This document shows, in pieces, positions 1 to 7,869 of a stretch of 37,229 nucleotides of DNA. The first letter of the stretch is position 1, and the number at the start of each line of letters is the position of its first letter. The notes under the pieces were generated by a model. It saw nothing but the letters and a program-made list of their open reading frames with translations, searched no databases and was not told the DNA's origin. Source of the DNA: Nitrospirales bacterium (GTDB lineage Bacteria; Nitrospirota; Nitrospiria; Nitrospirales; UBA8639); the NCBI GenBank assembly GCA_029261305.1, contig JAJDBO010000240.1:1-37229 (forward strand), written 5' to 3'. The translations under genes were made by a program, and so were the position numbers.

Positions 1-342
1 CACGTTGATGGGAAGGACCTTGGCACGGCGAAATATGCTATGGCACTCATCAATAAACACATTGAGGCGGAAGGAGGACCGGACAATATCGATATTAAAC
101 TGGTCGTTCATGGTCCAGCGCTTCACTTGTTTAAATCAGAAAGCATTGATCCTGGACTCAAAGCCAAACTGAAAACCGTGATTGACCAAGGCATTGGCGC
201 CGAGATGTGCCAAGTATCCATGAAACTTTTTGGGACGCCACTGGAGAAACTTGCAGCGGGATTTCAACCGACGGAACACCCGGTTGCCGTGAAACGTATC
301 GCAGATCTTCAACAGCAAGGCTACATTTATATTAAGCCGTAG
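1..342 (+). CDS. DsrE/DsrF-like family protein, 5'-truncated by window edge
   Basis: The frame is open from base 1, so the gene starts upstream of the window; the visible part is 113 codons ending in TAG. The protein has the alternating strand/helix pattern of small DsrE/DsrF-like proteins: the strand IKLVVHGPALHLF, then a helix and the segment GAEMCQVSMKLFG. In this fold a Cys follows the second main strand, and here it sits in GAEMCQVS. Family members act in sulfur relay or as peroxiredoxin-like folds, but many are functionally unassigned. The family call rests on pattern recognition; the role is unknown. A hairpin follows 12 bases after the stop. Confidence 0.6.
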   Translation, partial: HVDGKDLGTAKYAMALINKHIEAEGGPDNIDIKLVVHGPALHLFKSESIDPGLKAKLKTVIDQGIGAEMCQVSMKLFGTPLEKLAAGFQPTEHPVAVKRIADLQQQGYIYIKP

Positions 343-354
343 ATCGGTTTTCTT

Positions 355-396
355 AAATGAGGGGGAGGGGAAAAAAGTTCCCCCTCTTCCTCATTT
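355..396 (+). terminator. Hairpin terminator after the DsrE-like gene
   Basis: AAATGAGG (355-362) pairs with CCTCATTT (389-396). The inner arms GGGGAA and TTCCCC close a short A-rich loop, with a small internal bulge. The downstream tract is only moderately T-rich (TTTGTGTTG). Its place just after the stop codon fits a terminator. Confidence 0.5.
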
Positions 397-794
397 GTGT
401 TGTCGAATTCCTACAGGTCGATTATTCCCCCGCTCGCTCAAAATTTTCTCCATTTCTTTTCCAGTTTCCTCTCCGTTCAAAAACCTCCCAGACGTTTTCC
501 AATTGACCGGGACATGCTGAACACGTCCAATCCCCCTCAGGCTTAAATTTCTAAATATCAAGATCCTGAAGCAACAAACCGAAATATGAATAAATGAGTT
601 TTATGTGATTGAAAAATTCAAGATTTTGAGAATGTTTTCTTTTGCCAATGTATATTGACCGTAGCTTGGAACAAAGATTGCAGTATATAAATACTTAGGA
701 CCCTAATAGTGCACCATTTCAAACATTTCCGCGAGGACACCCAGCCCAACCCGAAGAGATTCTCGACCGAATTCAAGAAAGAATCAGATAACTT
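397..794. other. Gene-free stretch
   Basis: About 400 bases with no ORF I trust. The stretch becomes AT-rich after about 540. A TTGACC hexamer at 655-660 and a TATATAAA run near 683-690 lie upstream of the next gene, but the spacing is too long for a standard promoter. No repeat or RNA gene was recognised. Confidence 0.5.
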
Positions 795-2120
795 ATGAAT
801 ATGTTCATTCTCATCGTCATCGTGTTTTGGACACATATGTGTGCAGATTTAGCCACAGCCATCCCCCCCCAAATCGCCAATCATACGTCGACGGAGAAGA
901 TTTTCGAATCTTCAGCAAACCTTGATGCCCGAGATTTCTTACCGGCAGAACTATTAAAAAGCGAACATCATACGGTACTTGATCAGGTTGAATCCTTTCG
1001 GCTGACCAACCATTTCAATATCTCTTCTCCATTTGGCCAATTTGAGGCCTACGGACAAGATATGCTGCGGATCCGGGTTCAAGAGATCCACGCCTTGGCA
1101 AAACTGAAAGAAGAGGGCCAACTCGACCAACTGACCGCCTTTGGACATGGGGTCGCCCATGCGGCGATGAGTCCGTTCAAATTTGTGGTGAATCTATTGA
1201 CTGATCCTGTGAACACGGTCGTTGAAATTCCGAAAGGAATGTGGCGAGCCAGCACCAGGATTCAAGAGATGGTCACCGGTGACCGCGGACAATTAGAAGA
1301 CTCAGCAAGCCAGGAGTTAATCGGGTTTTCCATTGTGAAAAGAAAAATTGCAGACAAGTTAGGCGTTGATGCGTATACCTCCAACCCTGTGTTACAGCAC
1401 ATACTCGATCGGTTGAGTTGGGCGGGATATGCTGGCGACACTGGGGTTCGATTACTGACGATTCCTGTGGCCGGCCCTGCTGGTGCCATTCTCACCGGAA
1501 CGACTTTGAGCACGGCCGTTAGCGACCTCCTCCTCGATTATTGCCCAGAAGATCTACGACGGCTCAACCGCGAAAAGCTTGAAGACATGGGCATTCATGA
1601 GACCATCATTGAAGATTTTCTAGGTCATGAGTGGTATTCACCACGACATGAAACCGTCATCGTCCAAGCTCTTTCAGAAATGCCATCCGTCTCGAACCGG
1701 GGACGCTTTCTCGAAGTCGCGGTGTCCGCACAATATGAAGAGGATGCCTTGTTTTTTCAGCGGATGGCGGAAATGCTGGTCGCCTATCATCTCACCATCA
1801 AACCCCTTGCCGATCTCGTCGAGGTGGACAAGCAACTCGTGATGGGATATGCCAGCAATCACACACTCATTGCCATGGTTCCCACGGCTCGATTAGCTTG
1901 GCAACGAGAGGTTGCACAAGCCGCACGACAGATCAGAAATTGGAAAAACCCTGAGCACCCCACACAAAAAGTCGAGGTATGGATTTCTGGAGAGGCCACC
2001 CCAATGGCCGAAATGAACCTCAAAGCTATGGGCCTTACCGTGAAATACCGAACCCAAGCTCAGCTCCATTGGGCATCCACTATTGGTCAATCTGGCTCCA
2101 TCGCCACGACTCTTCGATAG
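795..2120 (+). CDS. Exported protein of unknown function, 441 aa
   Basis: I do not recognise this protein. The N-terminus (residues 1-23) is hydrophobic and ends in an ATA-I like signal-peptidase site, so export is likely. The rest is a mostly helical, soluble-looking protein with one glycine/alanine-rich segment at about 215-245 (IPVAGPAGAILTG) that could be a membrane-inserting hairpin. A second notable stretch is FLGHEWYSPRHETVIVQAL near residue 275, rich in H, E and W, but it has no HExxH or other catalytic signature I can name. The start is ATG with a weak upstream GAAAGAA. It stands alone, with non-coding DNA on both sides. Coding status looks secure from its length and even codon use. 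Confidence 0.75.
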   Translation: MNMFILIVIVFWTHMCADLATAIPPQIANHTSTEKIFESSANLDARDFLPAELLKSEHHTVLDQVESFRLTNHFNISSPFGQFEAYGQDMLRIRVQEIHALAKLKEEGQLDQLTAFGHGVAHAAMSPFKFVVNLLTDPVNTVVEIPKGMWRASTRIQEMVTGDRGQLEDSASQELIGFSIVKRKIADKLGVDAYTSNPVLQHILDRLSWAGYAGDTGVRLLTIPVAGPAGAILTGTTLSTAVSDLLLDYCPEDLRRLNREKLEDMGIHETIIEDFLGHEWYSPRHETVIVQALSEMPSVSNRGRFLEVAVSAQYEEDALFFQRMAEMLVAYHLTIKPLADLVEVDKQLVMGYASNHTLIAMVPTARLAWQREVAQAARQIRNWKNPEHPTQKVEVWISGEATPMAEMNLKAMGLTVKYRTQAQLHWASTIGQSGSIATTLR

Positions 2121-2310
2121 GCCACAATCTTTTCCATACATGTTCTGGGCCTTCCTCAAGACCTTCAATTCAAACAAACAATCTTTTCCTGCGAAACGAA
2201 ATTTCGAGTTCCACGAAATATCGTATATTTAAATCGACTTTTCGTTTGCCTCAAAATACCTGACACAAATATTTATATTTAAATTCAATGACTTATGAAT
2301 TTATTTCATA

Positions 2311-2325
2311 TGGCACGAAAAATGT
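2311..2325 (+). promoter_or_regulatory. Possible sigma-54-like promoter upstream of thioredoxin
   Basis: TGGCACG at 2311-2317 is a perfect -24 element. At the right distance lies ATGT instead of the usual TTGC of the -12 element. The site is 49 bases before the thioredoxin ATG. The imperfect -12 keeps this tentative. Confidence 0.25.
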
Positions 2326-2373
2326 ATTTTATTCAAACATCAATTAACGCTTAAACACATTTGGGAGGACGAC

Positions 2374-2745
2374 ATGGAAATTAACACGGAGGAAAATCTC
2401 CCCCTGACGGAGAAAAATTTTCACACCCAGGTCTTACAAAGTGATCAACCCGTACTCGTGGACTTTTGGGCACCTTGGTGCGGACCATGCCGAACAATGA
2501 GTCCGGTTATCGCTGATCTAGCATTGGAGTGGAAAGGTAAGATAACCATTGGGAAGGTGAATGTAGATGAGCAACCACAACTGGCGGCAGAATATCGCAT
2601 TCAATCGATACCCACCTTCTTGCTCTTTCAAAATGGTCAGGTCGCAGAGACCCTGGTAGGGGCAGTGTCCAGGAAAGTATTGGTTGAAAAATTTCAGGTT
2701 ACCTCAAACCCAGGCACCATATTGAATGAGGAGACACCATCATGA
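2374..2745 (+). CDS. Thioredoxin
   Basis: This is a cytoplasmic thiol-disulfide oxidoreductase of the thioredoxin family. The active site WCGPC lies at residues 35-39 and the cis-proline in the IQSIPTF segment is at about residue 80, both in the standard positions. At 123 aa it is slightly longer than E. coli thioredoxin because of a short acidic N-terminal extension and a C-terminal tail. There is no signal peptide. GGGAGGAC precedes the ATG at good distance. The stop overlaps the ATG of the next gene (ATGA), so the two are translationally coupled. The family is certain; whether it is the housekeeping trxA or a specialised copy is not. Confidence 0.93.
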   Translation: MEINTEENLPLTEKNFHTQVLQSDQPVLVDFWAPWCGPCRTMSPVIADLALEWKGKITIGKVNVDEQPQLAAEYRIQSIPTFLLFQNGQVAETLVGAVSRKVLVEKFQVTSNPGTILNEETPS

Positions 2746-3374
2746 CGCAAGCACTCACATCAAGAGTCCTTCAGAATGGGGGACCAACGCTGTATGATAG
2801 GCAAATGAATCGGGAGACCACTCAACGCAAGATTGACCAATCAGAAGATTGGATTGAACAATTGCAGCACACCTACAACGCAGCCGTTGATCGTTACCAG
2901 AAAGGCAACCGAAATCCAGAGAACGTTATTCCTGAAACGAGCCTGGACTTTCTAACATCGATCGGAACTTCGGCCCAGGAATTGTTCGACTTTGTTGAGG
3001 ATTGGGTAGATGACGGCGAACCAGGCTTTTCGACAGTAGCAGCCATTACTGGGGTGAGACGCGATTATTTTTTGAACATCCAAAAGCAAAAATCATCAGG
3101 GCGCGTGGTAGAAACGCCTTCATTACCCTCAGGACGGGAAGAATTAGGTGGATTTCGATGGCTCCCTAGGATCATTGCCAAAGCTCAAGCAAAGCTTCGA
3201 GGAGAGATGTCACCTGACATCATGTTCGGCTGCGGTGCAGATCGGCCTTTCTTGCGAAGAATAGGAATTGATCCTGCTGAATTCTTACGACTCGTTTGGG
3301 AAGCTAACGATGATAAGCAGGTCGTGCTCGAAGCGATCAAACGATATGCTCGAACATTGCCATCCCAAGGGTAA
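2742..3374 (+). CDS. DUF5069-domain protein
   Basis: A 210-aa cytoplasmic protein. The C-terminal part (about residues 125-205) carries the hallmarks I associate with DUF5069: an LGGFRWLPR-type motif, then an AKAKLRGEM-like helix, MFGCGADRPFL, and GIDPAEFLRLVW. The N-terminal 110 residues are helical and unassigned. Function is unknown. It overlaps the thioredoxin gene by four bases (ATGA), so the two proteins are probably made together and may share a redox theme; MsrB downstream is consistent with that. A perfect hairpin lies 12 bases after the stop. Confidence 0.8.
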   Translation: MTQALTSRVLQNGGPTLYDRQMNRETTQRKIDQSEDWIEQLQHTYNAAVDRYQKGNRNPENVIPETSLDFLTSIGTSAQELFDFVEDWVDDGEPGFSTVAAITGVRRDYFLNIQKQKSSGRVVETPSLPSGREELGGFRWLPRIIAKAQAKLRGEMSPDIMFGCGADRPFLRRIGIDPAEFLRLVWEANDDKQVVLEAIKRYARTLPSQG

Positions 3375-3386
3375 GACCAAATAATC

Positions 3387-3413
3387 ATGGACCAGTCCCT
3401 CGGACTGGTCCAT
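3387..3413. terminator. Perfect 12-bp hairpin after the thioredoxin/DUF5069 operon
   Basis: ATGGACCAGTCC (3387-3398) and GGACTGGTCCAT (3402-3413) form a perfect stem with a CTC loop. It starts 12 bases after the stop codon. No U-tract follows on either strand, so it may be an mRNA 3'-end stabiliser or a Rho-assisted terminator rather than a classic intrinsic one. Confidence 0.5.
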
Positions 3414-3573
3414 CTAGGTGCCATTCCAAAAACCTCCTCAATCACAGGAAACAAACATTTTTCGCCATAGCTCATTTATTGACCATTAATTGTGGTATTC
3501 TTTTTCTTAATACACATACAGCACCTCAGGTGGGCATATTCATTTTCATTTATCACAATTAAGGATTAAACTC

Positions 3574-3972
3574 ATGGCAGACAAGATTCAGAAATCTGAA
3601 GAAGAATGGAGACAGCACCTGACTCCAGAACAGTTCCACGTCACCCGCGAGCATGGGACGGAACCCGCCTTTAGCGGGCCCTACTATAATCACAAGGGAC
3701 AGGGAACATATCACTGCATCTGTTGCGAAACACCCTTATTTCAATCCGATGACAAGTTTGATTCCGGAACAGGTTGGCCAAGCTTCACTCAACCCGCACC
3801 TGACTCTTCGTTAGATTCCATATCAGATCATAGCTATGGCATGACGAGAGTAGAAGTCCAATGTGCCAAATGTGAAGCGCATCTCGGACATGTGTTCCCT
3901 GACGGCCCGGCGCCAACAGGACAACGATACTGCATTAATTCTGCATCATTGAATTTCAAGGAGAAGGAATAG
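3574..3972 (+). CDS. msrB: Peptide-methionine (R)-S-oxide reductase MsrB
   Basis: This enzyme reduces methionine-R-sulfoxide in proteins, using thioredoxin as electron donor. The 132-aa protein carries the full MsrB signature: GTGWPSF near residue 66, zinc-site pairs C48/C51 and C97/C100, the [11 protein letters not shown] segment, and GQRYCINS with the catalytic Cys at 120. It has no signal peptide, so it is cytoplasmic. It is a stand-alone MsrB without a fused MsrA. A thioredoxin gene lies just upstream in the same direction, though separated by a hairpin and about 200 bases. The next gene is convergent. Confidence 0.96.
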   Translation: MADKIQKSEEEWRQHLTPEQFHVTREHGTEPAFSGPYYNHKGQGTYHCICCETPLFQSDDKFDSGTGWPSFTQPAPDSSLDSISDHSYGMTRVEVQCAKCEAHLGHVFPDGPAPTGQRYCINSASLNFKEKE

Positions 3973-4005
3973 GAGTGCCGGGTAAAGACATAATCAAATA
4001 ACCGT

Positions 4006-4725
4006 TTACCATTCTGCACCTAACCGGTCCACGACGACCTGGCGTACGATGGCGTGAGGGCCTAAAGTCGCGAGAAAGACTGCTGTTTCCGCGATATCAT
4101 ATGGGTCAATCTTTTCACTTTCTTCTATTTCCGTTTTGGAAGCATCGACGAACTCATCCGCCACTCCTGCTGGACAAATTGCACAAACCTTTATTCCATA
4201 GGATCTGGCTTCGTCCGCCAAAGCCTTGGTCAATCCCATCAACCCATGCTTTGAAGCGCTATAGATTCCTGTCCCGGCCCAGGCTTCAACACCAGCCACA
4301 CTGGACATATTGATGATCGTGCCACTCCCCTGTTTGATCATAACTTTGATCCCCGCCCGACAGCAAAAAAAAGCGCCTCGCAAGTTGGTATTTAACACAT
4401 GATCAAACCCCGCTGTACTGGTGCTCATCAGCTGTCCTCCACCAAACACGCCAGCATTATTCACCAGAATATCTACTCTCCCATGCCGGGTCACGGTTTC
4501 AGCCATTAGAGCTTCGACCTGGACTTCTTTGGTCACATCAGTCTGTACCGCCTCTGCCTTTCCACCTTGGGCCAAAATCTGATCAACTAATTGCTCGCAC
4601 AAACCTAACCGGCGTGCCGTCACCACAACGGTCGCACCTTCCATTCCAAACTTTAAGGCGATCGCTTTGCCAATCCCACTGCTACTAACCGTAACAATGG
4701 CAATTTTCCCATCCAAGCGCTTCAT
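4006..4725 (-). CDS. Short-chain dehydrogenase/reductase (FabG-like)
   Basis: A 239-aa classical SDR, an NAD(P)H-dependent oxidoreductase of unknown substrate. Visible motifs are the cofactor loop VTVSSSGIG (residues 11-19), NNAG (89-92), the catalytic Ser in INMSSVAG (about 141), and Y155-x-x-x-K159 in YSASKHG. The first glycine of the usual TGxxxGIG is replaced by valine, an odd change in the dinucleotide loop. I chose the ATG at 4725 because CGAGAGGAGAAACC, a near-ideal ribosome binding site, precedes it; an upstream ATG at 4758 lacks one. It is convergent with msrB. It could act as a 3-oxoacyl reductase or a sugar/alcohol dehydrogenase. Confidence 0.88.
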   Translation of the reverse strand: MKRLDGKIAIVTVSSSGIGKAIALKFGMEGATVVVTARRLGLCEQLVDQILAQGGKAEAVQTDVTKEVQVEALMAETVTRHGRVDILVNNAGVFGGGQLMSTSTAGFDHVLNTNLRGAFFCCRAGIKVMIKQGSGTIINMSSVAGVEAWAGTGIYSASKHGLMGLTKALADEARSYGIKVCAICPAGVADEFVDASKTEIEESEKIDPYDIAETAVFLATLGPHAIVRQVVVDRLGAEW

Positions 4726-5022
4726 GGTTTCTCCTCTCGAACGAGCTAGGTTTTCCAAAGAACCAGTCTTAAAAAACTATCGGTCCTTTAGCAAGTCGAG
4801 CCGCCATAACACAACGCGCGCGACAGACTTCGCGTGCCCCAAATTATCAACTCACCACTAACACTCAGATACGGATAGCGAAGGTTTAGATAGGAAGAAA
4901 GAAGGAAAAAGAGAAGGGATGGTCATAGATTTCCAGATTCCTGACAAGCAGCTAAATCGACCCGACCAATTCATCAAAAGAAATGAGAACTTTAAGCATT
5001 GTCATATCAGCGGAGGACACTT

Positions 5023-5409
5023 TCAATCTAATGATTCTCCTTCCTCCTTTAATAACCGACGAACACCGTTAAGGAGATCCTGCACATCGAAGGGTTTCCG
5101 CAACACATGATTGGCACCAAGACGTTTGGCAATCTCTAGTACATCTACCCCACTTTTCGTGAGTCCTCCTGAAATAGCCAGAATTTTTGTTTGAGGATAT
5201 CGGTCTCGCAGCTCTCTGATGGTTTCCAGGCCTTCTTTTTCTGGCATTAACACATCAGTAATCACAAGGTCCACAGTCGCACCTTCCAAATGATGGAGAC
5301 CTTCGTCAGCCCTCTGTGCGGTGATCACATGATACCCTTCAAATTCTAAAACATCTTTTAATAAACTGTTAATTTGTGGATCATCGTCGATGACAATAAT
5401 AGATGACAT
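5023..5409 (-). CDS. Single-domain response regulator (CheY-like receiver)
   Basis: A 128-aa stand-alone receiver domain with all active-site residues: the acidic cluster D8-D10 (VIDDD), phospho-acceptor D52 in ITDVLMP, S80 in AISGG, and K105 in RKPFD. No output domain follows, so it probably relays phosphate or acts through protein contact. No histidine kinase is encoded nearby. The ATG at 5409 has only a weak ribosome binding site. Its upstream region (5410-5825) contains a striking inverted repeat that may regulate it. Confidence 0.92.
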   Translation of the reverse strand: MSSIIVIDDDPQINSLLKDVLEFEGYHVITAQRADEGLHHLEGATVDLVITDVLMPEKEGLETIRELRDRYPQTKILAISGGLTKSGVDVLEIAKRLGANHVLRKPFDVQDLLNGVRRLLKEEGESLD

Positions 5410-5825
5410 AGGATTAATACTTAACTCTAATGGTTATTCTTGGCACACCTGTCCAAATAAGACCAGCAGATATCATGCCAAAACAAAACCTCCGAATTCA
5501 TTAAATTTTCTACACGCAACCATTTGAATTTAAATGATTTTATTAGACATTTTTAAATTTTTAATTTTTTGAGGAATTATCAAATTTCGTATCTAAACAG
5601 ATACAACGCTGTATCTGTTTAGATACGAGAATCCAAGTATCTAAGCAAAGTTAAACCCCAAGGCTGAATGAAAATAATAAAGGGTGCATAAAGAACCCTA
5701 CCATTTTGCTTATGGAGTTGTATCCACCTTATTGTTTACTAAGGAAAATTTGTCGAGTGCAAAAGAAAAAATGGGGGGGAAGAACACCTGGCAACAGACC
5801 AGTTCTTGGTGTTGGGAGATAAAAA
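5410..5825. other. Intergenic region between the two receiver genes
   Basis: The 416 gene-free bases are very AT-rich at 5510-5580. They contain the inverted repeat described at 5588-5627 and a purine run (AAAAAATGGGGGGG) near 5768-5780. No convincing small ORF was seen. Confidence 0.5.
5588..5627. repeat. Perfect 18-bp inverted repeat made of two 16-bp palindromes
   Basis: Bases 5588-5605 and 5610-5627 are exact reverse complements separated by ACGC. Each arm contains its own palindrome: GTATCTAAACAGATAC at 5589-5604 and GTATCTGTTTAGATAC at 5611-5626, with half-site GTATCT and mirror AGATAC. A further GTATCT half-site occurs at 5637-5642. The architecture fits a tandem operator for a dimeric regulator, or a long hairpin. 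No U-tract follows on either strand. It lies about 180 bases upstream of the response regulator start, and a TTGATA hexamer follows just after it on the minus strand. Confidence 0.75.
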
Positions 5826-6260
5826 CTAGCCTGAGACTTTAATAGTATTACGCATGACTTCTAACAATCCTCCGACTTCAAAGGGGTCATTGATGACACG
5901 AAAAACTCCTGGCTGATTGGCCACCGCCTGTCGTTCGGTCTGATCCTCAATGCCAGAAAACAATGCAATAATTTTTGCTTGGGGAGCCGCCTCATGAACG
6001 TGTCGAAGAGTATCCAGACTATCATCACAATTTGTATTCATACAATCCGTAATCACTAGAGAAGGTGTGGATTTGGTGGGTACCGAAAACGAATCAGATT
6101 TTGAGCTGGCCAACACCACGTCATGCCCAGCTTTTTGTAGGACTTTTTGCAGCATTGGCCCAATAGGGGAATTCCCTTGCACGACAAGTATTTTTGGCAG
6201 CATAGATTCTTCTTTCTCTATTTTCGTCATCAACTTTTCCAATGGCCAATCAATACCCAT
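5826..6260 (-). CDS. Degenerate (pseudo-)receiver domain protein
   Basis: The 144-aa ORF has the receiver-fold rhythm: strand PKILVVQ, a helix, strand SLVITDC, strand KIIALFSG, and a final VINDPFE segment. The Asp in ITDC keeps the phospho-acceptor position. The paired acids after strand 1 are replaced by Q-G-N, and the conserved Lys before the Pro is replaced by Asp (NDPFE). Mg2+-dependent phosphorylation is therefore unlikely, and it may be a phosphorylation-independent receiver. The start is uncertain: the ATG at 6203 (MLPKILVV) begins right at the domain and is a good alternative to 6260. It is in the same direction as the intact receiver downstream. Confidence 0.72.
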   Translation of the reverse strand: MGIDWPLEKLMTKIEKEESMLPKILVVQGNSPIGPMLQKVLQKAGHDVVLASSKSDSFSVPTKSTPSLVITDCMNTNCDDSLDTLRHVHEAAPQAKIIALFSGIEDQTERQAVANQPGVFRVINDPFEVGGLLEVMRNTIKVSG

Positions 6261-6342
6261 TCCCTAGTTAGGAAGAAAAACTATTGACTCAACACTTCAG
6301 ACAAATCAATATGAAACCTAAGCTGCCTTACAAAAAAATAAA

Positions 6343-6430
6343 GGGGGGAAATCCCAAGCTCATCCTTGAGCCGCAATGACTCTATGCCAGCGAAAGAGCC
6401 ACGACCATCTCGATTGCGGGGTTTCCCCCC
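6343..6430 (-). ncRNA. Candidate structured RNA / attenuator with three-way junction
   Basis: GGGGGGAAA (6343-6351) pairs with TTTCCCCCC (6422-6430). CCC (6353-6355) pairs with GGG (6419-6421) past a single bulge, giving a 12-bp closing stem. Inside are a hairpin, GCTCA-TCCT-TGAGC (6358-6371), and a second arm, CGCAAT (6372-6377) with ATTGCG (6413-6418). That arm contains a CTCT/AGAG mini-stem. On the minus strand the closing stem is followed directly by TTTATTTTTTT, as in an intrinsic terminator, and the degenerate receiver gene starts about 80-140 bases further on. It matches no riboswitch class I can recall. It could be a 5'-UTR attenuator or a small RNA. Confidence 0.45.
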
Positions 6431-7002
6431 ACTTTTCCCTCAACTCCAAAATTCATAAGACCTTAGTAGTTTCTATTCGATACACCATTGAGACCAAACC
6501 TACTTCTAGTTGGTAGATCCTAACTAAATAAATCGCCCAAAAGCGATGACTCTCATCACTTCCGCATTGTGACCTTCGTCACGCCTTTGCTTCTTGCACG
6601 CCCTACCAGCTGGCAACCAAATTTGGTTCCGGGGAAATCATTTCAGCTAAATTGGAATGAAATAAAATTCGATGGGATAGTCAGGGCTCTACCTATCTTT
6701 GTCGAGGTTTTTTTATCTCATTGATCTTCAAAACGCCACTTCAGAAAAGACTTGCAAAGTTTTCAGGTAAGAATTTCAGACCTCACATCCAACCCCAGAA
6801 ACCAAACCTTTCCAAGTCAAATGCCTAGGCCGGCAGGTACATAACGATTGCACTAAGGTGAAAAGAGGGGTACCGTAATTATTGATATCCTAAATTTCAT
6901 CCTGAGAATACGAGCATTCATTTAAGATTGTGAATTTCAGGTATAATCCTTCTGTCTTAAAATCCACAGCTGCCAAAATCTCTGATAGGAAAAAGTCGAT
7001 CA
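6431..7002. other. Gene-free region upstream of the transglycosylase gene
   Basis: About 570 bases without a credible gene. A small inverted repeat, GTGAC-CTTC-GTCAC, lies at 6569-6582. The remainder is low in recognisable features until the -10 element at 6942. Confidence 0.5.
6942..6947 (+). promoter_or_regulatory. Likely -10 element for the mltF-like operon
   Basis: A perfect TATAAT occurs at 6942-6947, 56 bases before the ATG at 7003. The -35 at the proper distance is poor (TTCATTTA region), so activation by a regulator is possible. Confidence 0.4.
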
Positions 7003-7866
7003 ATGGGGTTTTTAATAAAATGGACAGCCAGTCTTCTCATAATTGCCATGCTGGTATGTACACATATTATATTCTCAAAATGGGCGGAAAAAACCTCACA
7101 TCGTCTCGCGACAGTCAAGTCAAACCTCCAAATGAAAAATATTCAGGCATTAACCCGTCCCCAAACTAGTAAGCCCGTGCCAGTCAAGAAAATACTCTCC
7201 CCCTATGATCGAAAAATATTTTTTAAACATCTCAGAACACGATTCCCACGGTATCAAGAACATTTTCATAACGCAGCGAAAAAGCATGACCTGCCTTGGA
7301 AACTTCTCGCGTCACAAGCCTATCAGGAATCACATTGGAACCGTCGAGCCAGAAGCCCAACAGGTGTTCGGGGAATTATGATGCTCACAAGGCGCACGGC
7401 CGCATCACTGGGCATCAGGAATCGGCTTGATCCCAGGAAAAGTATTTATGGGGGAGCAGAATATCTCTCGATCATGCAAAAGAGAATCCCCGTTGCCGTT
7501 CCCATACCGGATCGAACATTCTTTGCCCTTGCTGCATATAATGTTGGATTAGGACATCTCACAGATGCTCGGAGGCTGGCTCTCAAGAAATCAAAAAACC
7601 CGGATCGCTGGCCAGACATGATGCAAGTTCTGCCCCTTCTGAGCCAGAAAAAATATTATCGATCCCTTCGGTATGGTTATGCGCGCGGGCAGGAACCCGT
7701 CACCTACGTCCAGAGAATACGGGCGTATCAAGTTTTGCTGGAGGAAATAATGTCGGAGAAATCTTACGTGAGGAATCGGGACAAAGATGGCAAGATGACC
7801 AGGTTCTTCGCACACCGAAATCTTTTGCCCTTTCCCAGTCGTTTTAAGATAGATACAGGAGTCTAA
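7003..7866 (+). CDS. Membrane-anchored lytic transglycosylase, MltF-type SLT domain
   Basis: This is a peptidoglycan-cleaving lytic transglycosylase of the cell envelope. Residues 5-24 form a signal anchor; the SLT/lysozyme-like domain covers about 80-250. The catalytic Glu is E109 in SQAYQESHW. It is followed by the typical SPTGVRGIMML (usual GVMQLT), an AAYNVGLGHL motif, and a RYGYARGQEP-VTYVQRIRAY segment characteristic of the MltF C-terminal domain. The N-terminal solute-binding-like domain of full MltF is absent (287 aa versus about 500). AGGAAAAAG precedes the ATG. The next gene begins 3 bases after its stop, so the two form an operon. Confidence 0.88.
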   Translation: MGFLIKWTASLLIIAMLVCTHIIFSKWAEKTSHRLATVKSNLQMKNIQALTRPQTSKPVPVKKILSPYDRKIFFKHLRTRFPRYQEHFHNAAKKHDLPWKLLASQAYQESHWNRRARSPTGVRGIMMLTRRTAASLGIRNRLDPRKSIYGGAEYLSIMQKRIPVAVPIPDRTFFALAAYNVGLGHLTDARRLALKKSKNPDRWPDMMQVLPLLSQKKYYRSLRYGYARGQEPVTYVQRIRAYQVLLEEIMSEKSYVRNRDKDGKMTRFFAHRNLLPFPSRFKIDTGV

Positions 7867-7869
7867 CTC

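Noticed and set aside
5774..5820. Possible hairpin near 5781 with AACACC/GGTGTT arms
   Set aside because: Arms are short, imperfect and nested; not distinguishable from chance.
6930..7169. 79-aa open frame overlapping the mltF start
   Set aside because: It starts at an ATG-like codon inside the promoter region and overlaps the transglycosylase in another frame, whose SLT domain is unmistakable.
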